Notes: generated by a model not told the origin, from the sequence alone. A DNA stretch of 64,000 nucleotides from Rufibacter psychrotolerans (GCF_016924645.1 NZ_JAFFJV010000011.1:1-64000), one strand, 5' to 3'. Shown: positions 1 to 8,656, counted from the stretch's first letter. Made by a program: numbers and translations.

Positions 1-92
1 TGCCCCCCTCCGTTTTCGGGCGGGTTTTTTCGTTTCCTTTAAAGAGTAGAAAAGTAGGCGAATAGTAAGCCTCCGGGTAAAAGGACCATTCT

Positions 93-506
93 TTAGTTAC
101 TACTTGCTGTTGGTCCTTTAAGCCAGTGGAGTGCCTCTTCTTTATTGGAAAAGGTGCGTAGGGCTATGGCAAAATGGATCTCGTTCTTTGCTTCCTCTAT
201 TTTGGTCTCCCGTGTCTCATTTAGTGTGAGCACCCGGGCTAATTTTTGGAGCCGGGTAGAGGTCAGGTTCCTGCCAAACTCTTTTAAGACTTCCTTGTAC
301 TCATCTGCGGATATTTCAAGGGTAGACTTGGTGGTGTCAACCATCAGGTTCTTTATGTCATAGCTTCTTACGTGGTCAACTACTATGCTCAGGCTCTGCC
401 GTAACTCAGGAATTAAGTATTCCTGTACATCTGGCCAGTTTATATAAAGAATATCATAACCAGGATCGTAGTCTAAGGTTAGTAGGCCACTCTTATAGAT
501 AATCAT
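93..506 (-). CDS. Conserved hypothetical protein, possibly STAS/SpoIIAA-like
   Basis: A 137-residue soluble protein with no signal peptide or membrane segment. The N-terminal half is beta-rich (LTLDYDPGYDILYINW), followed by an Asp-containing strand (KNLMVDTTKS) and amphipathic helices. That pattern resembles small STAS/SpoIIAA-like proteins common in Cytophagales, but this is a fold-level impression and no catalytic motif is visible. It lies 102 nt downstream of the HD phosphohydrolase gene on the same strand and could be co-transcribed. Its base composition is more AT-rich than most neighbours. The ATG start at 506 is the only good one. Function unknown. Confidence 0.6.
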   Translation of the reverse strand: MIIYKSGLLTLDYDPGYDILYINWPDVQEYLIPELRQSLSIVVDHVRSYDIKNLMVDTTKSTLEISADEYKEVLKEFGRNLTSTRLQKLARVLTLNETRETKIEEAKNEIHFAIALRTFSNKEEALHWLKGPTASSN

Positions 507-608
507 ACGGTATGGTGAGCTTCGTTATTGGTTGTGTTTGTTGGTGCGTTTTGGGCGTGTTTTGGCTGAAACAGGGCAAAAATGGAATTGCTTCTAATCT
601 GTTGTGGA

Positions 609-1847
609 CTAAAGGCTCATTCTGGTGATCTCCTTGGGGTAGCAGACGTAATATTTCTCTACTTTTTTGCTTAGTGCTTGAATATTTGGCAGATCAGAAG
701 CCACCGCTACATCTACTACCAGGCTTTGTTTAGTGAGCACATTTATGTTTTCCCCGCCCGATTCATAGGCATTGTTGCTGATCTTACCTTCCACTACCAG
801 GTAATGGGCTTCTTCTGCCGAGATATCAAAGTAATCTTGCGCCAGTTCCCTGATTCCTATTAAGAAGTCCTCCTCAAAAGGAGTGGGCGAGAGCATGATC
901 TTGAACAGCTTCCGCTCCAGCATACACGTGGAAAGATAACTCAGAATCTTGTCGGTGTGCTCTGCCCAAGCTTTAATGCCGCTCCAGACATCATAATCAT
1001 CCAGAGACACGAACCGCTTCAGGATGGTTGGGTCCCGCTCAAAGTCCAGGATAGACAAGCTCTCGCGTAAGAAGAATTGCAGGTTTGGGCTGCCGGGCAC
1101 GTCAATACCGTTCTGGGTCAGTTCACGTGCGCGTTGCATGATCTTCATCACCATCTGCTCGGCACTGGTCACGGTTTTGTGCATGTACACCTGCCAGTAC
1201 ATCAGGCGGCGGCTGACCAGGAAATTCTCAATGGAGTAAATGCCCTTTTCCTCCACCACCAACTGGTCCTCGGCCACGTTCAGCATTTTGAGCAAACGGT
1301 CTGCGCCTATCCTTCCCTCAGAAACGCCGGTGTAAAAGCTATCCCTGTTCAAATAGTCAAGTCGGTCTACATCCAGTTGGCTGGACACCAGCTGGTGGAA
1401 GAAGTGGCGGTGGTAATTGTCGGTGAAGATATCTATGGCCAGCTGCAGCCTACCATTGAATTCCTCGTTGAGTAGCTCCATGATGTGCAGCGAGATCTGC
1501 TCATGCGGCACCTGATCAAAGATAGCGGTCTCCAGGGCATGCGAGAAAGGGCCGTGCCCCACGTCATGCAGCAAGATGGCCGCCATGGAGGCCTCACACT
1601 CTCTGTCGGTAATGATGTTATCTTTGCCACTCAGGCTCTGCAGGGCTATGTTCATGAGGTGCATGGCCCCTAAGGCGTGGTGGAAGCGGGTGTGCAAGGC
1701 TCCTGGGTACACAAACTCTGTCAGGCCCAGCTGTTTTATCCGGCGCAGCCGCTGAAAGTAAGGGTGCTGGATAATGTCAAACAGCAGGTCAGACGGAACC
1801 GTGATGAAGCCGTAAACCGGGTCGTTGAAGATTTTTTTCTTATTCAA
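609..1847 (-). CDS. HD-superfamily phosphohydrolase (dGTPase-like)
   Basis: A 412-residue cytoplasmic protein of the HD metal-dependent phosphohydrolase superfamily, related to deoxynucleoside triphosphate triphosphohydrolases. Metal-ligand candidates are visible: His in HTRFHHALGAMHL (about residues 52-64) and the paired His-Asp in LLHDVGHGPFSH (H94, D95, H98), followed by a helical region with LDVDRLDYLNRD. The family hydrolyses dNTPs or other phosphomonoesters; the substrate cannot be read from sequence. The start is a TTG at 1845-1847: no upstream ATG is in frame, and the family typically begins close to NDPVYGFI, which is residue 8 here. It is divergent from porX. Confidence 0.85.
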   Translation of the reverse strand: MNKKKIFNDPVYGFITVPSDLLFDIIQHPYFQRLRRIKQLGLTEFVYPGALHTRFHHALGAMHLMNIALQSLSGKDNIITDRECEASMAAILLHDVGHGPFSHALETAIFDQVPHEQISLHIMELLNEEFNGRLQLAIDIFTDNYHRHFFHQLVSSQLDVDRLDYLNRDSFYTGVSEGRIGADRLLKMLNVAEDQLVVEEKGIYSIENFLVSRRLMYWQVYMHKTVTSAEQMVMKIMQRARELTQNGIDVPGSPNLQFFLRESLSILDFERDPTILKRFVSLDDYDVWSGIKAWAEHTDKILSYLSTCMLERKLFKIMLSPTPFEEDFLIGIRELAQDYFDISAEEAHYLVVEGKISNNAYESGGENINVLTKQSLVVDVAVASDLPNIQALSKKVEKYYVCYPKEITRMSL

Positions 1848-1899
1848 GATAACTTAGTGCTTCTTGTGTCCGTTGTCGGTTAATGACAAGGCGTGTATT

Positions 1900-1917
1900 A
1901 TATAGTATTAACTATAT
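1900..1917. promoter_or_regulatory. Short AT-rich dyad between the divergent HD and porX genes
   Basis: Arms ATATAGT and ACTATAT are separated by ATTA, in the 133-bp AT-rich gap between the HD gene start (1847) and porX (1981). It could be an operator or part of a promoter. No clear TAnnTTTG element was found here. Confidence 0.3.
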
Positions 1918-1980
1918 TTTTAGAGATTTGTTTTCCCGTTTTACAGCCTTAAAACCCTAACTACGAAATAATTTAGAGCC

Positions 1981-3543
1981 ATGCAAAGATATACTATTTT
2001 GTGGGCGGACGACGAGATTGACCTTCTCAAGCCCCATATTCTCTTCTTACAGGAGAGAGGCTATGACATTACTCCCGTGAACAGCGGGGCCGATGCCGTA
2101 GAGAAGGTGCAGGAACAAACCTATGACATTGTTTTCCTGGACGAGAACATGCCGGGCCTCAGCGGATTGGAAGCCCTGAGCGAGATAAAGGCCGCCCGGC
2201 CTACCCTGCCGGTGGTCATGATTACCAAAAGTGAGGAGGAGCACATCATGGAAGAGGCCATTGGTTCTAAGATTGCCGATTACCTCATCAAACCCATTAA
2301 CCCCAACCAGATCTTGCTTTCCATCAAGCGCATCCTGGACAACCGCCGCCTGGTAGAGGAAAAAACCAACAGCTCTTACCAGCGCGATTTCCGCACCCTG
2401 GGCATGGCCTTTGGGGAGCGCCTGAGTTACCAGGAGTGGGCCGATGTGTACAAGAAGCTGGTCTTCTGGGAACTGGAGATAGCCGACACCGAAGGCAAGA
2501 GCATGGCCGATGTCATCAACATGCAGAAAGATGAGGCCAACACCAACTTCGCCCGCTTCATTGAGGACAACTACGAGGAGTGGGTGAACGACGAAGCAGA
2601 CGAGATTCCGCTGATGTCGCACCGGTTGTTCAAAGACCGGGTGTTCCCCATCATGAAGGAAAGTGCCCAGCCGGTGTACTTTGTCCTGATTGACAACCTG
2701 CGCTACGACCAGTGGAAAGTGCTGGAACCCATCATCACCGATTATTTCAACGTGGAGCAGGAGGAGATGTACTACTCCATCTTGCCTACCACCACCGCCT
2801 ACGCCCGTAACGCCATCTTCTCGGGCATGCTGCCCGCCGACATTGCCAAGCGCTACCCTAACCTGTGGGTGTCCGATGACGAGGAAGAAGGCAAGAACCT
2901 GCACGAAGAAGATTTTCTGCAGATCCAGTTCCAGCAGAGCAACATCAAAGACAAGTTCAGCTACCACAAGATCACCAACAACACGGCAGGCAAAGAGCTG
3001 CTGGCTAAGTTCAGCAACCTAGACAACAACAAGCTCAACGTCATTGTCTACAACTTCGTAGACATGCTCTCGCACGCCCGTACCGACATGCAGATGATCA
3101 GGGAACTGGCCGCCGACGAGGCCGCGTACCGGTCGCTCACCCGGTCCTGGTTCATGCACTCGCCCTTGTTTGACACCCTCAAGGCCATTGCCGACAAGGG
3201 AGGCCGCCTCATCATCACCACAGACCACGGCACCGTGCGCGTGAAAAAGCCGTTCAAGATTGTGGGAGACCGTAACACCAACACCAATCTGCGCTACAAG
3301 CACGGCAAGAACCTGGGCTTTACCGAGAAAGACGTGCTGGTGTGCCGCAAGCCCGAGCGTTTCCATTTGCCCAAGAGCAACGTGTCCACGGCTTACGTGT
3401 TCGCCATGAACGATGATTTCTTTGCGTACCCCAACAACTACAACTACTACGTGAACCACTACAAAGACACGTTCCAGCATGGCGGGGTGTCTCTGGAAGA
3501 ATGCATCATTCCATTTGTAACCCTTTCTTCTAAAAATGCCTGA
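1981..3543 (+). CDS. porX: PorX response regulator with PglZ phosphatase domain
   Basis: A 520-residue two-domain regulator. Residues 1-120 are a receiver: acidic pocket D10/D11, phosphoacceptor D54 in VFLDENMPG, T82, and K104 in YLIKPIN. Residues about 210-515 are an alkaline-phosphatase-superfamily PglZ domain with LIDNLRYDQW (metal-ligand Asp, about 238 and 243), a Thr cluster LPTTTAYARN (about 270-272, nucleophile position) and ITTDHGT. PorX is known in Porphyromonas and Flavobacterium as the response regulator controlling type IX secretion, usually paired with the kinase PorY and sigma factor SigP; neither is in this window. Its stop overlaps the tsaE start by 8 nt, so translation is probably coupled. 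The T9SS-tailed pectinesterase at 22-24.8 kb is a possible client of the secretion system. Confidence 0.93.
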   Translation: MQRYTILWADDEIDLLKPHILFLQERGYDITPVNSGADAVEKVQEQTYDIVFLDENMPGLSGLEALSEIKAARPTLPVVMITKSEEEHIMEEAIGSKIADYLIKPINPNQILLSIKRILDNRRLVEEKTNSSYQRDFRTLGMAFGERLSYQEWADVYKKLVFWELEIADTEGKSMADVINMQKDEANTNFARFIEDNYEEWVNDEADEIPLMSHRLFKDRVFPIMKESAQPVYFVLIDNLRYDQWKVLEPIITDYFNVEQEEMYYSILPTTTAYARNAIFSGMLPADIAKRYPNLWVSDDEEEGKNLHEEDFLQIQFQQSNIKDKFSYHKITNNTAGKELLAKFSNLDNNKLNVIVYNFVDMLSHARTDMQMIRELAADEAAYRSLTRSWFMHSPLFDTLKAIADKGGRLIITTDHGTVRVKKPFKIVGDRNTNTNLRYKHGKNLGFTEKDVLVCRKPERFHLPKSNVSTAYVFAMNDDFFAYPNNYNYYVNHYKDTFQHGGVSLEECIIPFVTLSSKNA

Positions 3544-4015
3544 CCAGCGAGCGCTTCAGCACACCATCCAGATTACCTCCAAAGCAGATCTGCCCCGGGC
3601 CGCCGCTGAATTTTTAGCGTTTATCGGCCAAAAAAAGATAATTTTGTTTGAGGGAGAGATGGCCGCCGGTAAAACTACTTTTATCAAGGAGATATGCGCC
3701 CAGAAAGGGGTGCGGGAGCCGGTGAGCAGTCCCACTTTTTCGTTGGTAAACGAGTACGAGGCCACTGGTGGGGAACTCATTTACCATTTTGATTTTTATA
3801 GGGTCGAAAATCAGGCCGAGGCCCTGGACATAGGAGCGCTGGAGTACTTTGAGTCCGGTAATCTGTGCCTGATTGAGTGGCCCTCTAAAGTGGCTGATCT
3901 CTTGCCCCAGGAAGGGGTGGAGGTGCGGATTGAAACCGGTGAAACCGAGGAAGCGCGTATTATAAGTTTGAGAGTATATGATGGAGGAATTGACGGAGAA
4001 GAACGCCGGGTTTGA
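3536..4015 (+). CDS. tsaE: tRNA threonylcarbamoyladenosine biosynthesis ATPase TsaE
   Basis: A 159-residue P-loop ATPase of the TsaE family. It works with TsaB and TsaD to make t6A37 in ANN-decoding tRNAs. Walker A is GEMAAGKTT (about residues 40-48), followed by SSPTFSLVNEY (switch-like segment), YHFDFYR and LIEWP, all family hallmarks. Length is normal. It overlaps porX by 8 nt and the next gene by 38 nt, so the three genes form a compact operon. The porX-tsaE-alanine-dehydrogenase-like order is, to my knowledge, conserved in Bacteroidota. Confidence 0.93.
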   Translation: MPDQRALQHTIQITSKADLPRAAAEFLAFIGQKKIILFEGEMAAGKTTFIKEICAQKGVREPVSSPTFSLVNEYEATGGELIYHFDFYRVENQAEALDIGALEYFESGNLCLIEWPSKVADLLPQEGVEVRIETGETEEARIISLRVYDGGIDGEERRV

Positions 4016-5219
4016 GGCCCTGTCCAAAGCAACGGCCCGCGGGCTGATGCCCAAGGAGTCAATGCTGGCGGTGGAGACCCGTAAACGGAGCCTGTTCATA
4101 GGCATTCCAAAAGAATCTTCTTTGCAGGAAAACCGCATTGGGCTCACCCCCGAGGCGGTAAAACAGCTCACCGACAACGGGCACGAAGTCTGGATAGAGT
4201 CGGGGGCGGGCGCTCCCTCCAAGTACTCAGACCATGAGTTTTCTGAGGCCGGCGGGGTCATTGTCTACTCCACCAAGGAAGTGTACGAAGCCGACATCCT
4301 CCTCAAGATTGCGCCGCCCACCTATGATGAGATGGAGTACTTCAAGCCGGGGCAGACGCTCATCTCGGCGCTGCAGTTGGGCAGCCTCACCTCTGAGTAT
4401 GTAAGCGCCCTTTGCCGCAAGAAGATCAACGCCATCTCTTTTGAGCTCCTAAAGGATAAATCAGACTCAAAACCCGTGGTGCGCGCCATGAGTGAGATTG
4501 CCGGCAGTACCGTCATGCTCATTGCGGCCGAGTACCTGAGCAGCAGTAATGAGGGCAAAGGCGTTATCTTAGGCGGCATTACCGGCGTGCCGCCTTCCAA
4601 AGTGGTGATCATTGGGGCCGGCACCGTGGCCGAGTACGCCACCCGCGCCGCCCTGGGGTTGGGAGCCGAGGTAAAAGTCTTTGACGACCACTTGTACAAG
4701 CTGCGCCGGCTCAAGCAGAACGTGGGCACGCAGCTGTTCACCTCCACTCTGGACCACACCATTCTGCACAAAGAAATTCAGGATGCCGATGTGGTGATTG
4801 GCGCCGCCATTGCCGATGAAGGCCAGGTGCCCTGCATGATCTCAGAAGACGTGGTGGCCAAGATGAACCCGGGTTCTGTGATCATTGACGTGAGCATTGA
4901 CGAGGGCGGCTGTTTTGAGACTTCTGAGATGACCACGCACAAACGACCCGTGTACCGCAAGTATGACGTAATCCATTACTGCGTGCCCAACATTCCGTCG
5001 CGGGTGCCTCGTACGGCCACCAAGGCGCTGAGCAACATCTTTACGCCCATGTTCCTAGAGATCTCTAAGTACGGCGGCGTGAACGAGGCCCTGTTTACCC
5101 ACGAGCATTACCGCAGCGGCGTCTACATCTACAAAGGCAGCCTCACCAACGCGGCCATCGCCAAGAAATTCAACATGCGCTACAAGGAGCTAAGCCTCAT
5201 GATCGCCGTGCGCAACTAG
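3978..5219 (+). CDS. Alanine dehydrogenase / PNT-alpha family protein
   Basis: A 413-residue NAD-binding protein of the alanine dehydrogenase/transhydrogenase-alpha family. It has an N-terminal extension of about 38 residues before LFIGIPKE, a substrate-domain Lys (K110 in ILLKIAPP), and a Rossmann site VVIIGAGTVAEYA (about residues 207-219). The His that alanine dehydrogenases use for catalysis (in TYLHLA) aligns with Q133 in SALQLGS. The reaction is therefore uncertain despite the usual product name. Start codons at 3978 and 3981 are both possible. It overlaps tsaE by 38 nt and is followed by a strong hairpin terminator. Confidence 0.75.
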   Translation: MMEELTEKNAGFEALSKATARGLMPKESMLAVETRKRSLFIGIPKESSLQENRIGLTPEAVKQLTDNGHEVWIESGAGAPSKYSDHEFSEAGGVIVYSTKEVYEADILLKIAPPTYDEMEYFKPGQTLISALQLGSLTSEYVSALCRKKINAISFELLKDKSDSKPVVRAMSEIAGSTVMLIAAEYLSSSNEGKGVILGGITGVPPSKVVIIGAGTVAEYATRAALGLGAEVKVFDDHLYKLRRLKQNVGTQLFTSTLDHTILHKEIQDADVVIGAAIADEGQVPCMISEDVVAKMNPGSVIIDVSIDEGGCFETSEMTTHKRPVYRKYDVIHYCVPNIPSRVPRTATKALSNIFTPMFLEISKYGGVNEALFTHEHYRSGVYIYKGSLTNAAIAKKFNMRYKELSLMIAVRN

Positions 5220-5273
5220 GAGCAGGATTTGCAGGATCAATAGAATTTTCAGGATTGGGGTAGTCCTTTTTGT

Positions 5274-5325
5274 AAAAAGCCGTTTGGGGCCTGTTTTTAG
5301 AAAAACAGGCCCCAAACGGCTTTTT
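5274..5325. terminator. Family A hairpin, bidirectional terminator type
   Basis: Arms of 25 bp match perfectly around a 2-nt loop. The ends are A-run/T-run, giving a U-tract on either strand, and the core is GGGGCCTGTTTTT. It lies between the alanine-dehydrogenase-like gene (+) and the convergent flavin reductase gene (-). It is the clearest member of the dispersed hairpin family. Confidence 0.9.
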
Positions 5326-5429
5326 AGATGTACTGCTATTTGAAGAGCAGATGAGGCTCTGCGTTTTTAACTAACGAGACTGCTATTTTGGAGCGATTTT
5401 CCTGAAAGTAGCTATGAAGCAGCGAACGG

Positions 5430-6332
5430 TTACTTGCTGAGTTCAGCCACTAGCAGGGCTTGCCATGCTTCCTGTACCCGGCCCTCCTCCAGGAACCGTT
5501 GTGCCAATAGATGGATTTGTCGCTCCTTCTCACCGGGATTGTCCTGGTATTTGTGGGCCAGGTACTGGTAAATGGGTGCCTGAGAGAATCGCTGGATTTC
5601 TTCTGGCGAGGGCAGTACCTCTGTGTTTCCCAGGCGGGCCAGGTTGTTACCGGTAAGCACGGTGCTGGTCCTGATGGCTACGGGCAGCTGGTCTATGCCG
5701 ATGCCCTTGCGGGAAGGCTTAGGCAGCTCAAACAAGCTGTCGGGGATGCCGCGCAGGTACCAATCGCCGCCCAGACGGGCCACCGCATCTAATTTGAACG
5801 GGTCTATGGTCTTGCCGTTTGCGCCTAACACTTCTTCCCTGACATGGAGCAGCAAAGCCTCACAAATGACCAGGTTGGCGGCACCTCCTTTGTCTCCAAT
5901 GGGTTTCACTTCCAGCACCCGGCACTCAAAAGCGGCCGGCGCCTCCGCCACCCGGGGAGGCTTCACCAAACTGGAGGCAACGGGGGTGAGACCTGCCTTC
6001 ACAAATTCATTCACGCCTTTGTCATACTCAGTGCTGGCCAGGGACATCTGCTCTACCAGGGCATAATTGCCGATGTTGATGACCACTTCTCCCGTCTCCA
6101 GCACGTTGTCCAGGGTGTGTTTGCCGGTATTGTCCCGTACCCGCCGCGCCGGAGAGAAAATCAAGACCGGTGGGTTGGAGCCAAAGCAGTTGAAAAAGCT
6201 GAACGGACTCAGGTTCACGTTCCCCGCTTCATCAATGGTGCTGGCAAACGCAATGGGCCGAGGCGCAATGGCGCCCAGCATTAAACTATGAAACTCAGCG
6301 GTAGGCAACTCAGCAGGGTTGAAGGTCTTCAC
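5430..6332 (-). CDS. Flavin reductase-like FMN-binding protein
   Basis: A 300-residue cytoplasmic protein of the flavin reductase-like/DIM6-NTAB family, a split-barrel FMN binder. Visible family segments are GAIAPRPIAFAST (about residues 21-33), NLSPFSFFNCFGSNPP and the stretch around RDNTGKHTLDN. A C-terminal region of about 80 residues beyond the barrel is helical. The start is a GTG at 6330-6332; no ATG lies upstream in frame and later Met codons would cut into the domain. Its neighbour upstream on the same strand is fumarylacetoacetase, so an aromatic-compound role is possible but unproven. Confidence 0.82.
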   Translation of the reverse strand: MKTFNPAELPTAEFHSLMLGAIAPRPIAFASTIDEAGNVNLSPFSFFNCFGSNPPVLIFSPARRVRDNTGKHTLDNVLETGEVVINIGNYALVEQMSLASTEYDKGVNEFVKAGLTPVASSLVKPPRVAEAPAAFECRVLEVKPIGDKGGAANLVICEALLLHVREEVLGANGKTIDPFKLDAVARLGGDWYLRGIPDSLFELPKPSRKGIGIDQLPVAIRTSTVLTGNNLARLGNTEVLPSPEEIQRFSQAPIYQYLAHKYQDNPGEKERQIHLLAQRFLEEGRVQEAWQALLVAELSK

Positions 6333-6864
6333 TTTTTCAGATTTGGAGATGAGGAGGTTTGAAGATGTGGAAATTTTGGGATATGAGAATGTAGGAATTT
6401 GAAAAGGTGGAAGTTTAGAAAATTAAAGATCTTATTCTAAGTTTTTGGAAGAAAGCAAAAAGGGAACTAGCCCTTGCAGCGTGGTTTCACCAGCAAGCAG
6501 GAAGGAGCCTGAGGTTGGATTGTTGGTGATATCACCAACAATGGTGATTACTAACGATGGTGAAGATTTGTAGCGTTGGAAAACAAAGAAGCGCTGGTGC
6601 AAGCATCCGTTGGTATCTGCTCATGTTCTTGGTGCGTCCGTTTTCAGGCTGCTTTAGCAAAAGCAGGCTTAAAGCAGGAGTATTCGTAAATATGGCTGTC
6701 TTTGCAGTTCCTACTTACATGTTTTCTAACCTTACCGTGCGTGCACGGCTACCGCGGGCACCTGCGCCAGTCTTTTTAGAATTCTAAACCCTACATCTTC
6801 AAATCTCCCCATTTACAAATTTCCAAATCTCCTCATCTTCAAATCACTCTTTTCCAAATCAAGG
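6333..6864. repeat. Gene-free stretch bounded by inverted GATTTGAAGATG-type repeats
   Basis: The left edge (about 6340-6420) is purine-rich with repeated units such as GATTTGGAGATGAGGAGG and TTTGAAGATGTGG. The right edge (about 6790-6865) carries the same units on the other strand. Between them are a perfect 24-bp palindrome (6519-6542) and a degenerate family A hairpin (about 6638-6680). The 76-codon frame at 6557-6787 shows no recognisable features and is not called. Confidence 0.55.
6519..6542. repeat. Perfect 24-bp palindrome
   Basis: The half-site ATTGTTGGTGAT is followed directly by its reverse complement, with no spacer. It sits alone in the gene-free stretch upstream of the flavin reductase gene and downstream of fahA. 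It could be an operator or a cruciform-forming repeat. Confidence 0.6.
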
Positions 6865-8142
6865 TTAAATCGCTGGCAGAATTTCGGTGCGGACTTCGCC
6901 GAAGCCTATCCTGATGCCGTTCTTCTTGGTGTAGCCCCGCATGGTAATGATGTCTCCGTCTTGCAGGAACTTGCGTTCTGCGCCGTTTGGTAAAACCAAG
7001 GGCTTGGTGCCGCGCCAGGTGAGCTCCAGCATGGAACCGTATGACTCAGGCGTAGGGCCGCTGATGGTGCCCGAGGCGTACAGGTCGCCCACCTCAATGT
7101 TGCAGCCGTTTACGGTGTGGTGCGCCAGTTGCTGGTTCATGTTCCAGTACATGTACTTGAAGTTAGAACGGCAGATCACCGCCTCCTGGGGCTGGTCGGG
7201 GGCTTGCAGTGTCACTTCCAGGTGGATGTCCAGGTTCTTGTCACCGCTGAACTCCAGGTAAGGCAGCACTTTGGGGTCTTGGATGGGCCCGGCTACCCTG
7301 AACGGCTCCAGGGCATCTAAGGTGACCACCCACGGCGAGATGGAAGAGCCAAAGTTCTTGGCCAGGAACGGCCCCAGCGGAACGTACTCCCACGCCTGAA
7401 TGTCCCTGGCCGACCAGTCATTGAACAGGACCAGACCGAAGATGTATTCCTCGGCTTCCTCCGGAGTGAGGGACGTGCCAAGCTCAGTCGGCTGGCCGGT
7501 GATAAAGGCTACTTCCAGCTCAAAATCCAGCTGATTGGTAGGACCGAAGAGCGGGGCAGGAGCATCGGCGGGTTTGGTCTGGCCTTTGGGGCGCCGGATG
7601 GGCACCCCCGAGGGCACAATAGAAGAGGCCCGGCCGTGGTAACCAACCGGCAGGTGTTTCCAGTTGGGCAACAGGGCATTGGCCGGGTCGCGGAACATGC
7701 TGCCCACGTTGGTGGCGTGCTCCATGCTGGAGTAGAAATCGGTGTAATTGGGCACCTGCACGGGCATAAGCATCTGCACGTCTTTCTGCTTCAGGAGGCA
7801 CTCGTTCATGAGGGCCCGGTTATCCCGTATCTCGGGGTTGTCGTTGCGCAGCAGCTCAGAGATGCGGTCGCGCACCTGGCGCCAGATGGTTCTGCCCAGG
7901 GCCATGAAATCATTAAGGTACGGACGGTGGAAAACGGTGGGGTCTTCCAGGTCCAGCATGTCAAACAATTGGTGCTGCGTGAGCACATACACATCCAGCA
8001 CGTAGTCGCCAATGGCCACGCCCACCCGCGGGTCCCGGTCTGCGGCCTGAAACACCCCAAACGGAAGGTTCTGGATCTGAAAATCGGAGTCGGGGGCAAT
8101 CTGTATCCAGGAGTGCAGCGAAGGGTCGTTGGCCTTGATCAT
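6865..8142 (-). CDS. fahA: Fumarylacetoacetase
   Basis: A 425-residue enzyme that cleaves fumarylacetoacetate to fumarate and acetoacetate, the last step of tyrosine/homogentisate breakdown. Family features: the N-terminal FAA domain (FGVFQAADRDPRVGVAIG), the metal-site region DFYSSMEHATNVGSMFR, ELEVAFITG, the long conserved stretch VLFNDWSARDIQAWEYVPLG, and FLAKNFGSSISPWVV. A 38-codon upstream extension of the frame is excluded: MIKANDPSLHSW is the expected N-terminus, and a -7 element at 8168-8175 places transcription start between the two candidate starts. No homogentisate dioxygenase or HPPD gene is in the window. Confidence 0.95.
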   Translation of the reverse strand: MIKANDPSLHSWIQIAPDSDFQIQNLPFGVFQAADRDPRVGVAIGDYVLDVYVLTQHQLFDMLDLEDPTVFHRPYLNDFMALGRTIWRQVRDRISELLRNDNPEIRDNRALMNECLLKQKDVQMLMPVQVPNYTDFYSSMEHATNVGSMFRDPANALLPNWKHLPVGYHGRASSIVPSGVPIRRPKGQTKPADAPAPLFGPTNQLDFELEVAFITGQPTELGTSLTPEEAEEYIFGLVLFNDWSARDIQAWEYVPLGPFLAKNFGSSISPWVVTLDALEPFRVAGPIQDPKVLPYLEFSGDKNLDIHLEVTLQAPDQPQEAVICRSNFKYMYWNMNQQLAHHTVNGCNIEVGDLYASGTISGPTPESYGSMLELTWRGTKPLVLPNGAERKFLQDGDIITMRGYTKKNGIRIGFGEVRTEILPAI

Positions 8143-8167
8143 AGGAGAACACGGGTAGGTTGGTAAA

Positions 8168-8175
8168 CAAAGATA
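8168..8175 (-). promoter_or_regulatory. -7 element TATCTTTG of fahA
   Basis: This matches the Bacteroidota TAnnTTTG consensus on the minus strand, 26 nt upstream of the chosen fahA start. It supports the start at 8142 rather than the longer frame. Confidence 0.65.
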
Positions 8176-8261
8176 GAAACCTATACGAGATTCGGAAATG
8201 CCCTTGTTAGGAAGACAGCAGCACCGCTTACTTAGGCAATCAAAGGCAGCAAGCATTTTTG

Positions 8262-8290
8262 CGCCGCTTCCAGGAAAATAGCCCGAAAAC
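8262..8290. repeat. Half-site of family A hairpin
   Basis: It contains TTCCAGGAAAATAGCCCG and then AAAACAGG. This is one arm and the loop of the family A core, without a good partner arm. Confidence 0.4.
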
Positions 8291-8327
8291 AGGTGTTCGC
8301 CGCCCCAGTAGCTTGCTCCCCCTCAAC

Positions 8328-8398
8328 TGGCGCGAGTCTGAGACCCGTGCCTTAAGATGAAAGGTAGTCTCCGGACTACCTTCGCTGCCCCGCAGCGA
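8328..8398. repeat. Family C composite repeat (three small hairpins), copy 1
   Basis: In order: a framed palindrome TGGCGCGAGTCTGAGACCCG.. ending CGTGCC (8328-8351); a hairpin with arms AAGGTAGTC/GACTACCTT (8361-8382); and a hairpin CGCTGC/GCAGCG (8384-8398). The same three parts occur in reverse order at 44614-44683. A fragment of the first unit also lies at about 8560-8578. Confidence 0.75.
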
Positions 8399-8622
8399 GG
8401 GCACGTTTTGCTGAGCACTTCTGCTTGGCCTGCTACAGCTGCTTGTGTGATACAAGGGGCCTCTTTGATGCAAGAAAGCGCATCCATTTTAGGGGAATTT
8501 CAATAATGCTCCTGATCCCAGGCGAGTATGGAGCGTCCACTTCACCTTACATCATCAGACCAGAGGCTCGCGCCAGTGACGTGAAAGGCTCTGAATAGGG
8601 CACTGCTTTGCAGCGTGTTTTC

Positions 8623-8656
8623 ATGGTGTTTTCCAGAAAACAGGCCCAAAACAAAA
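8623..8656. repeat. Degenerate family A hairpin
   Basis: It carries GTTTTCCAGAAAACAGGCCC followed by AAAAC, the inner core of family A with poor outer arms. It lies just downstream of the nifU-like gene, next to that gene's terminator. Confidence 0.5.

Noticed and set aside
6557..6787. 76-codon open frame in the gene-free stretch
   Set aside because: It crosses a family A remnant and low-complexity DNA, has no recognised domain and no promoter.
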